Shown: positions 9,286-18,256, counted from the stretch's first letter. The stretch: DNA of 64,000 nt from Runella sp. SP2 (GCF_003711225.1 NZ_CP031030.1:5740001-5804000), one strand, 5' to 3'. Program-made: numbers and translations. Notes: generated by a model from the letters alone, not told the origin.

Positions 9286-9620
9286 AGGCTGTTCAATTGC
9301 AATTTAGTCGGTGGTAGGAGCTGCCAAAGTTGTTGGCGCAGTTGTTGGATTTCCTGCAAAGCACGATTCCCCAGCGCCGTAACGTGAAAAAGGCGCTTTC
9401 GCCGACCGCCGCGTTCGTTCGTCGCACCACCAAGTTCGGAACCGACAAAGCCTTTTTCTTCCAACCGAATGAGCGTATTGTGCACCGTTCCAAAAGTCAC
9501 GACCCGCCCCGTGTGTTCTTCCAACGCCTGACTGACCGTGACGCCATACGCCTCTCCATCGAGAATGGCCACCATCAGCAAAACAACTTCCTCAAATTCG
9601 CCTAAATAGGTTCGACGCAT
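9282..9620 (-). CDS. PadR-family transcriptional regulator
   Basis: A 112-residue winged-helix protein, MRRTYLGEFEEVVLLMVAIL at the start, with the recognition region VHNTLIRLEEKGFVGS and the wing ERGGRRKRLFHVTALG. It is very similar in layout to the PadR proteins at 3505-3840 and 18257-18601. Its stop codon overlaps the start of the permease at 6631-9285 by 4 bp. The upstream region carries a sigma-54-like -24 element (9649-9664), an inserted palindromic element (9677-9853) and an NtrC-type palindrome (9874-9910). Repression of its own operon is inferred. Confidence 0.9.
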   Translation of the reverse strand: MRRTYLGEFEEVVLLMVAILDGEAYGVTVSQALEEHTGRVVTFGTVHNTLIRLEEKGFVGSELGGATNERGGRRKRLFHVTALGNRALQEIQQLRQQLWQLLPPTKLQLNSL

Positions 9621-9648
9621 GGGTATGATGATTAGTTTATATTTTATC

Positions 9649-9664
9649 GTACAAATCCGTGCCA
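9649..9664 (-). promoter_or_regulatory. Possible sigma-54 promoter (B) of PadR-permease operon
   Basis: Minus-strand TGGCACGGATTTGTAC: a perfect -24 element (TGGCACG), but the TTG of the -12 element sits one base too close and lacks the C. It lies 29-44 bp before the PadR start. The matching enhancer-like palindrome is 211 bp upstream, not 55, because of the element at 9677-9853. Confidence 0.45.
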
Positions 9665-9676
9665 GAAAAAAAGAGA

Positions 9677-9853
9677 CTGTTTCAAAAGTCTGACAGTACC
9701 AAATTATCTTTTGCGTCTATTTTTCAACCTCACCCCCTAAATCCCCCTCTCCTTTCAGTAGAGGGGGACTTTTTAGGCCCTTCTCCTTTCTGGAGAAGGG
9801 TTGGGATGAGGTGAAAGCGAAGATAATTTGGTATTACTAGACTTTCAAAACAG
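9677..9853. repeat. MITE-like nested palindromic element
   Basis: The outer arms are imperfect inverted repeats of about 34 bp (CTGTTT..AAAGTCT..ACCAAATTATCTT and its complement). Inside are two hairpins, CCCCCTCTCC..AGAGGGGG and CCCTTCTCC..GGAGAAGGG, flanked by CCTCACCCC / GATGAGGTG. No ORF. This accounts for much of the 357-bp gap between 9620 and 9978. It looks like a non-autonomous mobile or REP-type element; mobility is inference. Confidence 0.6.
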
Positions 9854-9873
9854 CCTATTTTTTTAAAACCTCC

Positions 9874-9910
9874 TGTCCGTTTACGGACAATTGCTGTCCT
9901 ACGGTGGACA
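9874..9910. promoter_or_regulatory. Bipartite palindrome, putative NtrC-type enhancer site B
   Basis: TGTCC-GTTTAC-GGACA, 5-bp spacer, TGTCC-TACGGT-GGACA. This is the best conserved of the three copies: all four half-sites are perfect. It is upstream of the PadR-permease operon at 6631-9620, separated from its -24 element by the palindromic element at 9677-9853. It is also 68 bp upstream of the divergent gene at 9978. Confidence 0.65.
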
Positions 9911-9933
9911 GGCAAGTTTCTAAAAAGTATTGA

Positions 9934-9964
9934 TTGCATAGCGCAAGCAGTTTTACTATTTTTG
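9934..9964 (+). promoter_or_regulatory. Bacteroidota-type housekeeping promoter of the 9978 gene
   Basis: TTG at 9934-9936, 20-bp spacer, then TATTTTTG at 9957-9964, a perfect TAnnTTTG -7 box. The predicted transcription start is near 9971, leaving a very short leader before the ATG at 9978. Confidence 0.55.
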
Positions 9965-9977
9965 GTAAAAATATGTT

Positions 9978-10409
9978 ATGCTTACGATTGACAAACTTAC
10001 TTCTGAAACCAGAAACAAAATCAAGTTGATTCGTTGGGATAGAATCATAGAAAAACATGAAGGCCCGTTTAAGTGGGAAAATGAATTGGATACCCAACCT
10101 TTACCTCCCGAAATGGCAAAACATTTTCCAAACTATGACCCTATCGCAGAAACCCCCGAATTCATAGAAATAGGTTCCTACGATGTGCTTTTGCCCATAG
10201 GTCGCAAACATCACCCCAACATCACAATCTTACACTATTTTTTTAGCCAAGATTTAAACAAAATGGTCATTTATCTGAAAGATACGACTTATGACGATGA
10301 TCCATTTTGTTCTGGCTTTGTTGCAATTTGTGATATGATTCAGCCTGAAAACTTTTTTGTGGCTACGCTTTACCACGAATGGTTTATCATCGACTACGAT
10401 ACCAAATGA
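9978..10409 (+). CDS. Hypothetical protein, 143 residues
   Basis: I do not recognise this family. It has no signal peptide or membrane segment, so it is probably cytoplasmic. The sequence is rich in aromatic and acidic residues, with a beta-rich C-terminal half (ITILHYFFSQDLNKMVIYLKD) and a motif ATLYHEWFIIDYD at the end. The frame is supported by the good TAnnTTTG promoter just upstream and a convergent terminator at 10420-10448. It is the only plus-strand gene among the minus-strand permeases at 1-23860, so it probably has an unrelated or accessory role. An immunity or SMI1-like function is conceivable from size and composition only and is not claimed. Confidence 0.7.
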   Translation: MLTIDKLTSETRNKIKLIRWDRIIEKHEGPFKWENELDTQPLPPEMAKHFPNYDPIAETPEFIEIGSYDVLLPIGRKHHPNITILHYFFSQDLNKMVIYLKDTTYDDDPFCSGFVAICDMIQPENFFVATLYHEWFIIDYDTK

Positions 10410-10419
10410 TGGGATATAA

Positions 10420-10448
10420 ACCTTCCAGGTTTTAAAAACTTGGAAGGT
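10420..10448. terminator. Bidirectional hairpin between convergent genes
   Basis: ACCTTCCA..GGTTTT..AAAAC..TGGAAGGT hairpin midway between the stop of the 9978 gene and the stop of the 10466-12844 permease, with short A and T tracts on both sides. Same CCTTCCAAG palindrome family as 6589-6623 and 38309-38341. Confidence 0.7.
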
Positions 10449-10465
10449 CTGTTTATTAGCCAACC

Positions 10466-12844
10466 CTACTCTGACCTCAAGCTCTTCACGGGATTGGCCA
10501 AAGCTGCCCGAATGGCTTGAAAAACAACCGATATAAGGGCAATGGCCAAGGCAAAAAACGAAGCCAGCCCCAGATACCACCACTGCACCTCCACTCGGTA
10601 AGCAAACGATTGCAGCAGTTTTTTCCCCAACCAGTACGAGATTGGGAGCGCAATAAAAAGGGAAATAGTGACCAATTTCATAAAATCGGCCGAAAGCAGG
10701 GCTGTGATGTTAGCAACACTCGCTCCTAGGGTTTTGCGGATACCGATTTCTTTGGTACGTTGTTTGGCCACCAACGAAATCAACCCAAAAATCCCCGCAC
10801 AGGCCGTCAAAATGGCAATCAGGGTAACAAAACCCGTCATTTGTAAAATGTTGCTAATTGATTCATAGACTTTATTTACTTCTTCATCGAGGTAAAAATG
10901 GTCTAAGCCGCGTCGGGCAGGAATCTTTTTAAAACGCGCTTCAAGTTGGCTCACGAGTTCTTTTCCTTTGGCTTCGTCGGTCAGGCGCACCGTCAGGTAG
11001 CTCGACAGCTGCTGTTTTCCACCGTACCAATGCAACAACGGCTCTACTTCATCTTTCAGGCTTTGGTAGTGAAAATCTTTCGTTACCCCAATCACCGTAT
11101 AAACCGCATCGTTGTTGTTTTGACGAATGCGTTTTCCCACGGCCGTCTGCCACCCAAACGCCTTCATGGCGGCTTCGTTGATAACCACCGCGTTATTGGC
11201 CGAGTCGGCCGAGTTGTCACGAAAACCGCGCCCTTCAATCATCGGGATTTTGAGGGTTTCAAAATACTTTTCTCCCCCACTTACGTGCCGAAGCATAATT
11301 TTCTTGGCGTCGTTTCCTTCGGGATAATAGCTGTTGAAGTTTTGCCAATACCGCATCGGTACTACTTCCGAGGTCGTAAACGAGACTACATTAGGGTTTT
11401 GGCGCAATTGGTCCAAAATCACGCGTCCTTCTGAGACTGCCGTGGTTTCGTTTTTATAGGCCAAATCGGTTTGAAATACCAATACATTTTTTCGGTCAAA
11501 ACCAAGGTCGGCACTTTTCATAAAACTCACCTGCTGACGAAGCCCAATCGTTCCAACAATAAGCACCACCGCCAACACAAACTGAAGCACAATGAGGCTG
11601 TTTTGGCGCAAACGACCCTGGCGCGGGTCAGCCGATAGCTTTCCTTTGACGGCTTCGGTGGTATTGAGGCTCATCAAATAACGCGCAGGATAAGTGCCCG
11701 CAATAAACGTCACCAACATGGTAATGCCTACAATGGTCAAAACCGTTGGATAGTCTTGCGTCCAAGAAATATGTAATTGCATGTTTTGTTTACGCAGCTC
11801 ATTGAACGACGGAATCAAATAATAGACCGCAAATCCACTCGCCAACACCAGTGAAAGCAACATCACAAGGCCAGATTCTGTCCAAAACTGCCGCAACACA
11901 ATGCCCCTACTCGCCCCTACCACTTGTCGCACAGCCACTTCTTTGACCCGAGGCAAGGCCGCTGCCATATTAAGGTTAATGAGGTTGATACTGATAATAA
12001 GCAACAGAAAAACGGCAATGCCCACCGCGCCGTAAATCAAGTTTTTAAACGTTGGATTTTGGTCGTGAATGTAGTGGGTAAATGCGCTTAAATGTAACGT
12101 TTGCTTTTGGGAATCGGGCGAAAAATGGGTTTTCACCAAGGTCGGCAACTTGGCTTCTAACGCCGCTTTATTTGCCCCTTTTTTGAGTACCACAAACACA
12201 TTAGCAAATGTATTGTACCAATCGGCGCTTTCCTTAAACGAAGGTTGCTGTTCCAAAATCGCTATCGGTAGCAACGCTTCAAATTGCTGCGACGAATTGG
12301 CGGGAAGTTCGGCCAATACACCCGACACTTTCATGGGGAGTGTATCGTCGAGCGTGATGGTTTTTCCAACAGGATTACCCTCGCCAAAAAGGTGCAAAGC
12401 CGTTTTTTCACCAATCACCAACGAGTTTCTGTCGCGTAGGGCGGTAGCAGGATTTCCGTATTTGAGTGGAAAACTAAAAACGTCAAAAAAGGTAGAATCA
12501 ACAAACAGCGAACGTGGTTGTACATCTTTGGTTGCGTGGTGCATCCACGGCCAATACCATGACTGAACGTGGGTGCCTGTTTCGATTTCGGGGTAATCTT
12601 TTAGCAATTGCCCCAAAATAGGATAGACGGTATTGGTATGCGTTTTACCTCCCGATTCCGTTTGAACATAAAAAAGGCGGTCTGATTTCTCGTGAAAGGC
12701 ATCGAAAGTGAGGCTTTTTTGAGCAAACAACACCAGCACCACCACGCAAGCCATGCCGATAGACATTCCGAGTAAGTTAATACCCGTAAAAAGGCGGTTT
12801 TTCCAAAGATTCCGCAGCGCGATTTTGACGTGATTCTGTAACAT
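10466..12844 (-). CDS. FtsX/MacB-type ABC permease, no prefix domain, diverged first module
   Basis: A 792-residue two-module permease starting MLQNHVKIALRNLWKNRLF. The second module has the normal KEIGIRKTLGAS near residue 698. In the first module the cytoplasmic motif near residue 301 is KEVAVRQVVGAS, so the otherwise constant GIRK is changed to AVRQ. This loop is expected to contact the ATPase, so the first half may couple differently (inference). It starts 11 bp after the stop of the 12856-15492 permease and is the last gene of an operon beginning with PadR at 18257-18601. It ends at the hairpin at 10420-10448. Confidence 0.88.
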   Translation of the reverse strand: MLQNHVKIALRNLWKNRLFTGINLLGMSIGMACVVVLVLFAQKSLTFDAFHEKSDRLFYVQTESGGKTHTNTVYPILGQLLKDYPEIETGTHVQSWYWPWMHHATKDVQPRSLFVDSTFFDVFSFPLKYGNPATALRDRNSLVIGEKTALHLFGEGNPVGKTITLDDTLPMKVSGVLAELPANSSQQFEALLPIAILEQQPSFKESADWYNTFANVFVVLKKGANKAALEAKLPTLVKTHFSPDSQKQTLHLSAFTHYIHDQNPTFKNLIYGAVGIAVFLLLIISINLINLNMAAALPRVKEVAVRQVVGASRGIVLRQFWTESGLVMLLSLVLASGFAVYYLIPSFNELRKQNMQLHISWTQDYPTVLTIVGITMLVTFIAGTYPARYLMSLNTTEAVKGKLSADPRQGRLRQNSLIVLQFVLAVVLIVGTIGLRQQVSFMKSADLGFDRKNVLVFQTDLAYKNETTAVSEGRVILDQLRQNPNVVSFTTSEVVPMRYWQNFNSYYPEGNDAKKIMLRHVSGGEKYFETLKIPMIEGRGFRDNSADSANNAVVINEAAMKAFGWQTAVGKRIRQNNNDAVYTVIGVTKDFHYQSLKDEVEPLLHWYGGKQQLSSYLTVRLTDEAKGKELVSQLEARFKKIPARRGLDHFYLDEEVNKVYESISNILQMTGFVTLIAILTACAGIFGLISLVAKQRTKEIGIRKTLGASVANITALLSADFMKLVTISLFIALPISYWLGKKLLQSFAYRVEVQWWYLGLASFFALAIALISVVFQAIRAALANPVKSLRSE

Positions 12845-12855
12845 ATTGGGCTATT

Positions 12856-15492
12856 TTATTCAGATTTTAACGATTTTATGGGATTCGCCATCGCGGCCCT
12901 AATTGATTGATAACTAACCGTCAATAGGGTGATTGTTAAAGCCCCTAACGTAGCTGCTGCAAAAATCCACCACGAAATTTCGGTATGGTATTTATAGTCT
13001 TTCAACCAATCACTCAAGAAATAATAAGCAATCGGAATAGCAATCAGGCACGAAATAATCACCAATACAACAAAATCTTTGGAAAGCATTCCCCACAAGT
13101 TGAATACGGAAGCTCCAAGCACTTTGCGAACGCCAATCTCTTTGGTACGCTGCTCCGCCACAAACGACGCCAATCCAAACAGCCCTAAACACGAAATAAA
13201 AACGGCCAACAAAGCAAAAATGGCAGCAAGTTTACCAATACGTTCTTCTGATTGGAATTTTTTACCAAACTCTTGGTCGGCAAATTTATAATCGAACGGC
13301 GCGGCAGGAAGGTGTTTTTTGAACGTTGCTTCAATCATCGCCACCGACTCTGAGGCACTGCGAGCTGGATTGAGCTTCATGGTCATCCAATTCACATTTT
13401 CGTAATTCATAATATAAATCGTTTGCTTCACTGGCTCATATGGCGACTCCATAAGCATGTCTTTGATAACCCCCACAATGGTGAAATACTCGGCATCTTT
13501 ACCTTGGCCCCATTGCACTACTTTTCCAACTGGGTTTTTCACTCCCATAAACTTCACCGCTGCTTCATTGATGACAATCGCCGCTGTGTCGGTCGAGAAA
13601 CTCCGAGAGAAATCGCGACCTTCTTTAAACTGCCAACCGACCGTTTTACCAAAATCATGCGTAACCCAAATCGTCGCAAACTCTGGTTGGAGACTAGGGT
13701 CTTGACCTTCCCAATGGAAGCCACCGTTGTTTGACCAAACCCCAGTGAGTGGACTTGACGACTCAGCCATTTCGACAATCGCCCCTTGTTTTTTCAACTC
13801 CGTACGTAGCAAATCATACTTCCCGTAAAAATCGGGCGACATCATTTGCATCATCACAAGGCCATTGTTGTCATACCCCATTGGGCGGTCTTTGGTATGT
13901 TGAATCTGACGATAGACAATCAGAGTTCCGATAATCAGTGTAATAGACACCGTAAATTGCACCACCACTAACACCTGACGCGGTACCGAAGCAAAACGCC
14001 CCGCTCTAAAAGTACCTTTTAACACTTTTACGGGTTGAAAAGACGATAAGTACAGTGCGGGATAACTTCCTGCCAGCACCCCCGTAAGGACAATAAAACC
14101 TACGCTTACGAGCCAAAATACAGGCTCCGTCCACGGGAAGACCATTTTTTTATCGGTAATTTCGTTGAATAATGGCAAAACAGCTAATGTCACTCCCAGT
14201 GCTCCCCAAAAGGCAACAATTACCACCAAAAACGATTCGCTGAAAAACTGATTGATTAACTGCGCCCGAATCGACCCAACCGCTTTGCGAATTCCTACTT
14301 CTTTGGCACGTTTTTCGGAACGTGCAGTGCTTAGGTTCATAAAATTGATACAAGCCAACAGCAATACAAACAGTCCAACGATGGCAAATAGCCATATGTA
14401 TTGAATGAAACCGCCCGTTTTCACACCTTCTTCCCAGTTGGACTGCAAATGCCAGTCGCTCATCGGGTGTAAAAAAATCTCCGCTTTAAATTTCTTCTCT
14501 TCCGCATTTACTTTGTCCAGCTTCACATTTGTGATTTTGTCGCTCAGCTGCGTCATATCAGCGTGATCGGCGATTTGGGCAAATAGCTGAAAGGAGTTGT
14601 TATCCCACTGCCCTTCGTCGAGCGCGCGTTGTACCCATTTTTGGGAAGAAACGTAGAGTTTCCATGGGGCAATAAATTTTAAGTCGCGAGCGGAGGTATT
14701 AAAAGGCAAATCTTCATAAACTCCCGTCACTTTTACGTCCAACTTGTTGTCAATCCGCACGAGTTTACCCATGGGGTCTTCATTACCAAAAAGTGATTGG
14801 GCAACCGATTCAGAAAGTAAAATAGAGTTGAGTTCTTTCAGTCCGTCATGATTGCCTTTGAGCATTTTCAATGAAAGCATGCGAGGAATGTCCACATCCA
14901 TGTAGTTGCCCGAACGAGTGATTTTAGTTTCTCCATACGTCAGAATGCGGTCTCCTCCCCAGGTGGCCATGGCCAAATATTTAAAATCGCTCCCGTATTT
15001 TGCTCGTAGTTCCGCTTCCAATGGCATCGGAATAGACGATTCCGTTCCTCTGTGCCCATTAAAAGTCTGGTGTTGCATCACTTGCGCAAGGCGGTTGTAG
15101 TTTTTGTGGTACTTATCGTACGACAATTCATCGTAAATCCATAGGCCAATCATCATGGCCACGGCCATACCAACGGCCAATCCACCAATATTGATGACCG
15201 AATACCCCGTATTCTTAACAAGATTGCGAAAAGCAATTTTTAAATAATTACGTAACATAGAAGGACTGTATAAAAAAGTGAATGGATAGGAATTGGGTTT
15301 CCGTTTCAGAGCAAATGGACGGATAAAACTCAGTACGTTTAGTGCATACTGCCTCCGTGCGATTTTTACGCCAAACAGCGCCACCTGCCGCTCGAATCGC
15401 TCCTGCAAATCCCCTTGAACCTCTTCCAATAGGTGAGGCGCACAGAAAAATTCAAGCAGGCGTTCGGCCCAACGGGGCGGATGATTTTGCAT
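12856..15492 (-). CDS. FtsX/MacB-type ABC permease with N-terminal prefix domain
   Basis: An 878-residue permease. The frame stays open upstream to 15549, but that stretch encodes the palindromic repeat at 15519-15566 and has no homologue in paralogues; MQNHPPRWAERLLEFF at 15492 matches the start of the next permease. Prefix domain about 1-75 (CAPHLLEEVQGDLQERF), then two MacB/FtsX modules with AKEVGIRKAVGS near 398 and KEIGVRKVLGAS near 784. The body most resembles the 873-3491 permease (shared GKTVGWQ and FVAEQR segments), while the prefix is nearly the same as in the 15575-18241 permease. This is a mosaic pattern. It is the middle permease of the operon led by PadR at 18257. Confidence 0.9.
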   Translation of the reverse strand: MQNHPPRWAERLLEFFCAPHLLEEVQGDLQERFERQVALFGVKIARRQYALNVLSFIRPFALKRKPNSYPFTFLYSPSMLRNYLKIAFRNLVKNTGYSVINIGGLAVGMAVAMMIGLWIYDELSYDKYHKNYNRLAQVMQHQTFNGHRGTESSIPMPLEAELRAKYGSDFKYLAMATWGGDRILTYGETKITRSGNYMDVDIPRMLSLKMLKGNHDGLKELNSILLSESVAQSLFGNEDPMGKLVRIDNKLDVKVTGVYEDLPFNTSARDLKFIAPWKLYVSSQKWVQRALDEGQWDNNSFQLFAQIADHADMTQLSDKITNVKLDKVNAEEKKFKAEIFLHPMSDWHLQSNWEEGVKTGGFIQYIWLFAIVGLFVLLLACINFMNLSTARSEKRAKEVGIRKAVGSIRAQLINQFFSESFLVVIVAFWGALGVTLAVLPLFNEITDKKMVFPWTEPVFWLVSVGFIVLTGVLAGSYPALYLSSFQPVKVLKGTFRAGRFASVPRQVLVVVQFTVSITLIIGTLIVYRQIQHTKDRPMGYDNNGLVMMQMMSPDFYGKYDLLRTELKKQGAIVEMAESSSPLTGVWSNNGGFHWEGQDPSLQPEFATIWVTHDFGKTVGWQFKEGRDFSRSFSTDTAAIVINEAAVKFMGVKNPVGKVVQWGQGKDAEYFTIVGVIKDMLMESPYEPVKQTIYIMNYENVNWMTMKLNPARSASESVAMIEATFKKHLPAAPFDYKFADQEFGKKFQSEERIGKLAAIFALLAVFISCLGLFGLASFVAEQRTKEIGVRKVLGASVFNLWGMLSKDFVVLVIISCLIAIPIAYYFLSDWLKDYKYHTEISWWIFAAATLGALTITLLTVSYQSIRAAMANPIKSLKSE

Positions 15493-15518
15493 ATAATAAT
15501 TGTATTGTAAATGGAATT

Positions 15519-15566
15519 GTAGAGACGTTGCATGCAACGTCGTCTCCACGCATGCAACGTCTCTAC
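15519..15566. repeat. 48-bp palindromic repeat between two permease genes
   Basis: Perfect 16-bp arms GTAGAGACGTTGCATG / CATGCAACGTCTCTAC around a 16-bp centre that can itself pair with the arms, giving a cruciform or cloverleaf shape. It lies between the stop at 15575 and the start at 15492 inside an operon. No ORF or target duplication was identified. Confidence 0.8.
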
Positions 15567-15574
15567 AGGGGGAT

Positions 15575-18241
15575 TTATTCTGATTTCAAGGTTGTTACAG
15601 GATTTATCAGTGCCGCTTTCAAGGTCTGATAGCTAACCGTAAACAGAGAAATGGCTACAATCGCTATACCCGCAACGGCAAAACTTTCCCAACCTACCTC
15701 CGTACGATACACAAAACCTTCGAGCCATTTGTTCATGGCATAATACGACAAAGGAGACGCGATGGCAAGTGCAACCAAAACGGGTTTTAGAAACTCTTTG
15801 GAAAGCAAGGTCGTGATACTGACCACACTGGCACCCAGCACTTTCCGAACGCCGATTTCTTTGGTACGCTGCTCGGCAGTAAACATCGCCAGCCCAAACA
15901 ACCCCAAACAGCTGAGAAGAATGGCAATCAGCGTAAACGAATTGATAATTTTACGGAGCGTTTTTTCCTCTGAATACTGCTTCTGAATGTCGTCGTCCAA
16001 AAACGAATATTGCAGCGGTACAGTCGGGATGAGTTTTTTCCAGATTTTTTCCACGTTGGCAAACAGGCTTTCATAATTGTCGGCTTGCACGTCGAGAACC
16101 ATGTATTCGGGTTGCGAACTGTAATGCGTCATCACGGGTGTCATTTCGTCTTTGAGCGAATTGTTGATGTACGCTTTGTGTACCCCAATGATGTTGTAGG
16201 CTTCGATATTGTCTCCCGCCCCCGTGAACACCTGCGTACCCACAGCCGTCTCCACCGTCAAATTCAAGTCTTTCACGCTTTTCTCGCTCAAAATCACTTG
16301 ATTATTGGTATCAGCTGGCGTGAAGTTTCGGCCTGCAATGAGTTGGATGCCAAGGGTTTTGAAAAAGCCTTCGTCAACGACGTTGTTTTTGATTAAAACA
16401 CCTTTGTCCATGGTTCCCCCCGACTTGAAGACCAGCATATCCTGCAAAAACTGTTGCGAAGGATAATACCGAACTCCTCCAATATTTTTAATCTGATGTT
16501 GGGTCAATAATTCGTTTTTCAGCGCTGTGAAGTGCTTTTGCGCGTTTTCGTTGGACAAAGACACCACGACTTTCTGCTTTTTGTCAAAACCCAAATCCTT
16601 GTTTTGCATAAAATCCAATTGCTTCGAAATCACCAATACCCCGATAATGAGCACAATGGCAATCGAAAACTGAAAAACAACCAAGCCTTTGCGAAGAATA
16701 ACCGAAGCAGGATTGAACTTAAACGTTCCTTTCAACACACTTACGGGTTTGAAACTCGACAAATAAAGGGCTGGGTAAATACCTGCCAATAATCCCGTGG
16801 CCACCGCTACCAACACCGTAATCAATAAAATATCAAGGTTTTGGGTAATATTAAGCGCTAACGTACTGTCGGTAAGCGAATTTAGAAACGGCAAAAGGAG
16901 CTTGACAATCGGCAAAGCCAAGAAAATAGAAATAAAAGCAATCAACATCGACTCGCCCAAAAACTGCCCAATCAACACCGACCTAAAGGCGCCAACGGCT
17001 TTTCTAACACCCACTTCTTTGGCGCGGCGCACCGAGCGGGCCGTGGTCAGGTTGACAAAATTGATGCAAGCAATCAGTTGAATAAAAGCAGCGATGGTCA
17101 GTAAAATGTACAGAAACGAAATATCAGACACTTGATTCGTTTGGTTGGTTATGCCTTTTGAATACAGGTGAATATCCGTTACTTTTTGCAGCGAAACCGT
17201 TTTTTTCATCCCCAGCTCCGCAATTCTTTTTCCGCCATAACGCTGCAAAAGCGCAGGCATTTTGGCATTGACGCTTTCGGGATTGGCGTTGGATTTGAGC
17301 TTTACGTACGAATAAATAAAGTTATTGCCGCCCCATTCGGTGTTGTTTCTAGCAAACTCTCCAAGCCCACCGCTGTTTAGGCTCACCAAAAAGCTGGGTC
17401 GAAGGTGTGATTTGCCAAAACTATCGTCATACACCCCCGTCACGGTGAGGGTAGTGGTATTGAGATTGTTACCAACTTTGATGCGTTTGTTGATGGCTTT
17501 TTCTTGGCCAAAAAGCTTTTCCGCAATCGTCTTTGAAAGCACCACGGTATAAGGTGCGTCCAACGAGTGTTCTGGCGCCCCTTCCACAAATTGGTAAGTG
17601 AAGACGTTGAAAAACGTAGAATCCACCAAAAAGCCTTTGTCGTCAATGAACGTTTCGGTTTTTCCTTCTACCCCCAAAATGTTGTTTTTTGCGGTAAAAA
17701 AATTGAGCACCCGCGTATATTCCACCACTTCGGGAAAGTCCTTTTTCATCGTAGGCGCGATGATGGGCGAACTCGTAGCGCTGTTAAACATGGGCTGGTC
17801 GCCGCCGTTGTGTAAGATATTTGTGCGGAGGCGGTAAATGTTCTCAGCGTCTTTGTGGTAGTTGTCGTAGCCAAATTGGTCTTTGACGTACAACAAAATA
17901 TACAAGCAACACACGGTTCCTACCGTCAACCCAAGAATATTGAGTGAGCTGAACATCTTGTGGCGAACCAGGTTCCGAAAAGCGATTTTTAAATAATTGA
18001 TTAACATGGTTGGGCTGTATAAAAAAGTGGTTGAAAACTCCGTTTTTTTACGTTTTAAGGCAAAAGGACGAATAAAACTCAGGACATTCCATACGTACTG
18101 ACGACGCGCGATTTTCTCCCCAAACAGGGCTACTTGGCGCTGATAACGCTCTTGTAAATCACCCTGTACTTCTTCTAACAGGTGAGGTGCACAGAAGAAC
18201 TCGAGCAGGCGTTCAGCCCAGCGGGGTGGATTTGTGGTCAT
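15575..18241 (-). CDS. FtsX/MacB-type ABC permease with N-terminal prefix domain
   Basis: An 888-residue permease starting MTTNPPRWAERLLEFF. Prefix domain about 1-75 (CAPHLLEEVQGDLQERY), membrane segment about 105-125, then two MacB/FtsX modules with AKEVGVRKAVGA near residue 408 and KEIGVRKVLGAS near 795. It starts 15 bp after PadR (18257-18601) and is followed by two more permeases, so this operon encodes PadR plus three permeases. Its first 75 residues are almost identical in protein sequence to those of the 12856-15492 permease, whereas the bodies are clearly different. No ATPase is encoded in the operon. Confidence 0.9.
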   Translation of the reverse strand: MTTNPPRWAERLLEFFCAPHLLEEVQGDLQERYQRQVALFGEKIARRQYVWNVLSFIRPFALKRKKTEFSTTFLYSPTMLINYLKIAFRNLVRHKMFSSLNILGLTVGTVCCLYILLYVKDQFGYDNYHKDAENIYRLRTNILHNGGDQPMFNSATSSPIIAPTMKKDFPEVVEYTRVLNFFTAKNNILGVEGKTETFIDDKGFLVDSTFFNVFTYQFVEGAPEHSLDAPYTVVLSKTIAEKLFGQEKAINKRIKVGNNLNTTTLTVTGVYDDSFGKSHLRPSFLVSLNSGGLGEFARNNTEWGGNNFIYSYVKLKSNANPESVNAKMPALLQRYGGKRIAELGMKKTVSLQKVTDIHLYSKGITNQTNQVSDISFLYILLTIAAFIQLIACINFVNLTTARSVRRAKEVGVRKAVGAFRSVLIGQFLGESMLIAFISIFLALPIVKLLLPFLNSLTDSTLALNITQNLDILLITVLVAVATGLLAGIYPALYLSSFKPVSVLKGTFKFNPASVILRKGLVVFQFSIAIVLIIGVLVISKQLDFMQNKDLGFDKKQKVVVSLSNENAQKHFTALKNELLTQHQIKNIGGVRYYPSQQFLQDMLVFKSGGTMDKGVLIKNNVVDEGFFKTLGIQLIAGRNFTPADTNNQVILSEKSVKDLNLTVETAVGTQVFTGAGDNIEAYNIIGVHKAYINNSLKDEMTPVMTHYSSQPEYMVLDVQADNYESLFANVEKIWKKLIPTVPLQYSFLDDDIQKQYSEEKTLRKIINSFTLIAILLSCLGLFGLAMFTAEQRTKEIGVRKVLGASVVSITTLLSKEFLKPVLVALAIASPLSYYAMNKWLEGFVYRTEVGWESFAVAGIAIVAISLFTVSYQTLKAALINPVTTLKSE

Positions 18242-18256
18242 AGTCTATTTATTCGC

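Noticed and set aside
15493-15549. N-terminal extension of the 12856 permease (METTLHATSL...)
   Set aside because: It is encoded by the palindromic repeat and the paralogue starts at the position equivalent to 15492.
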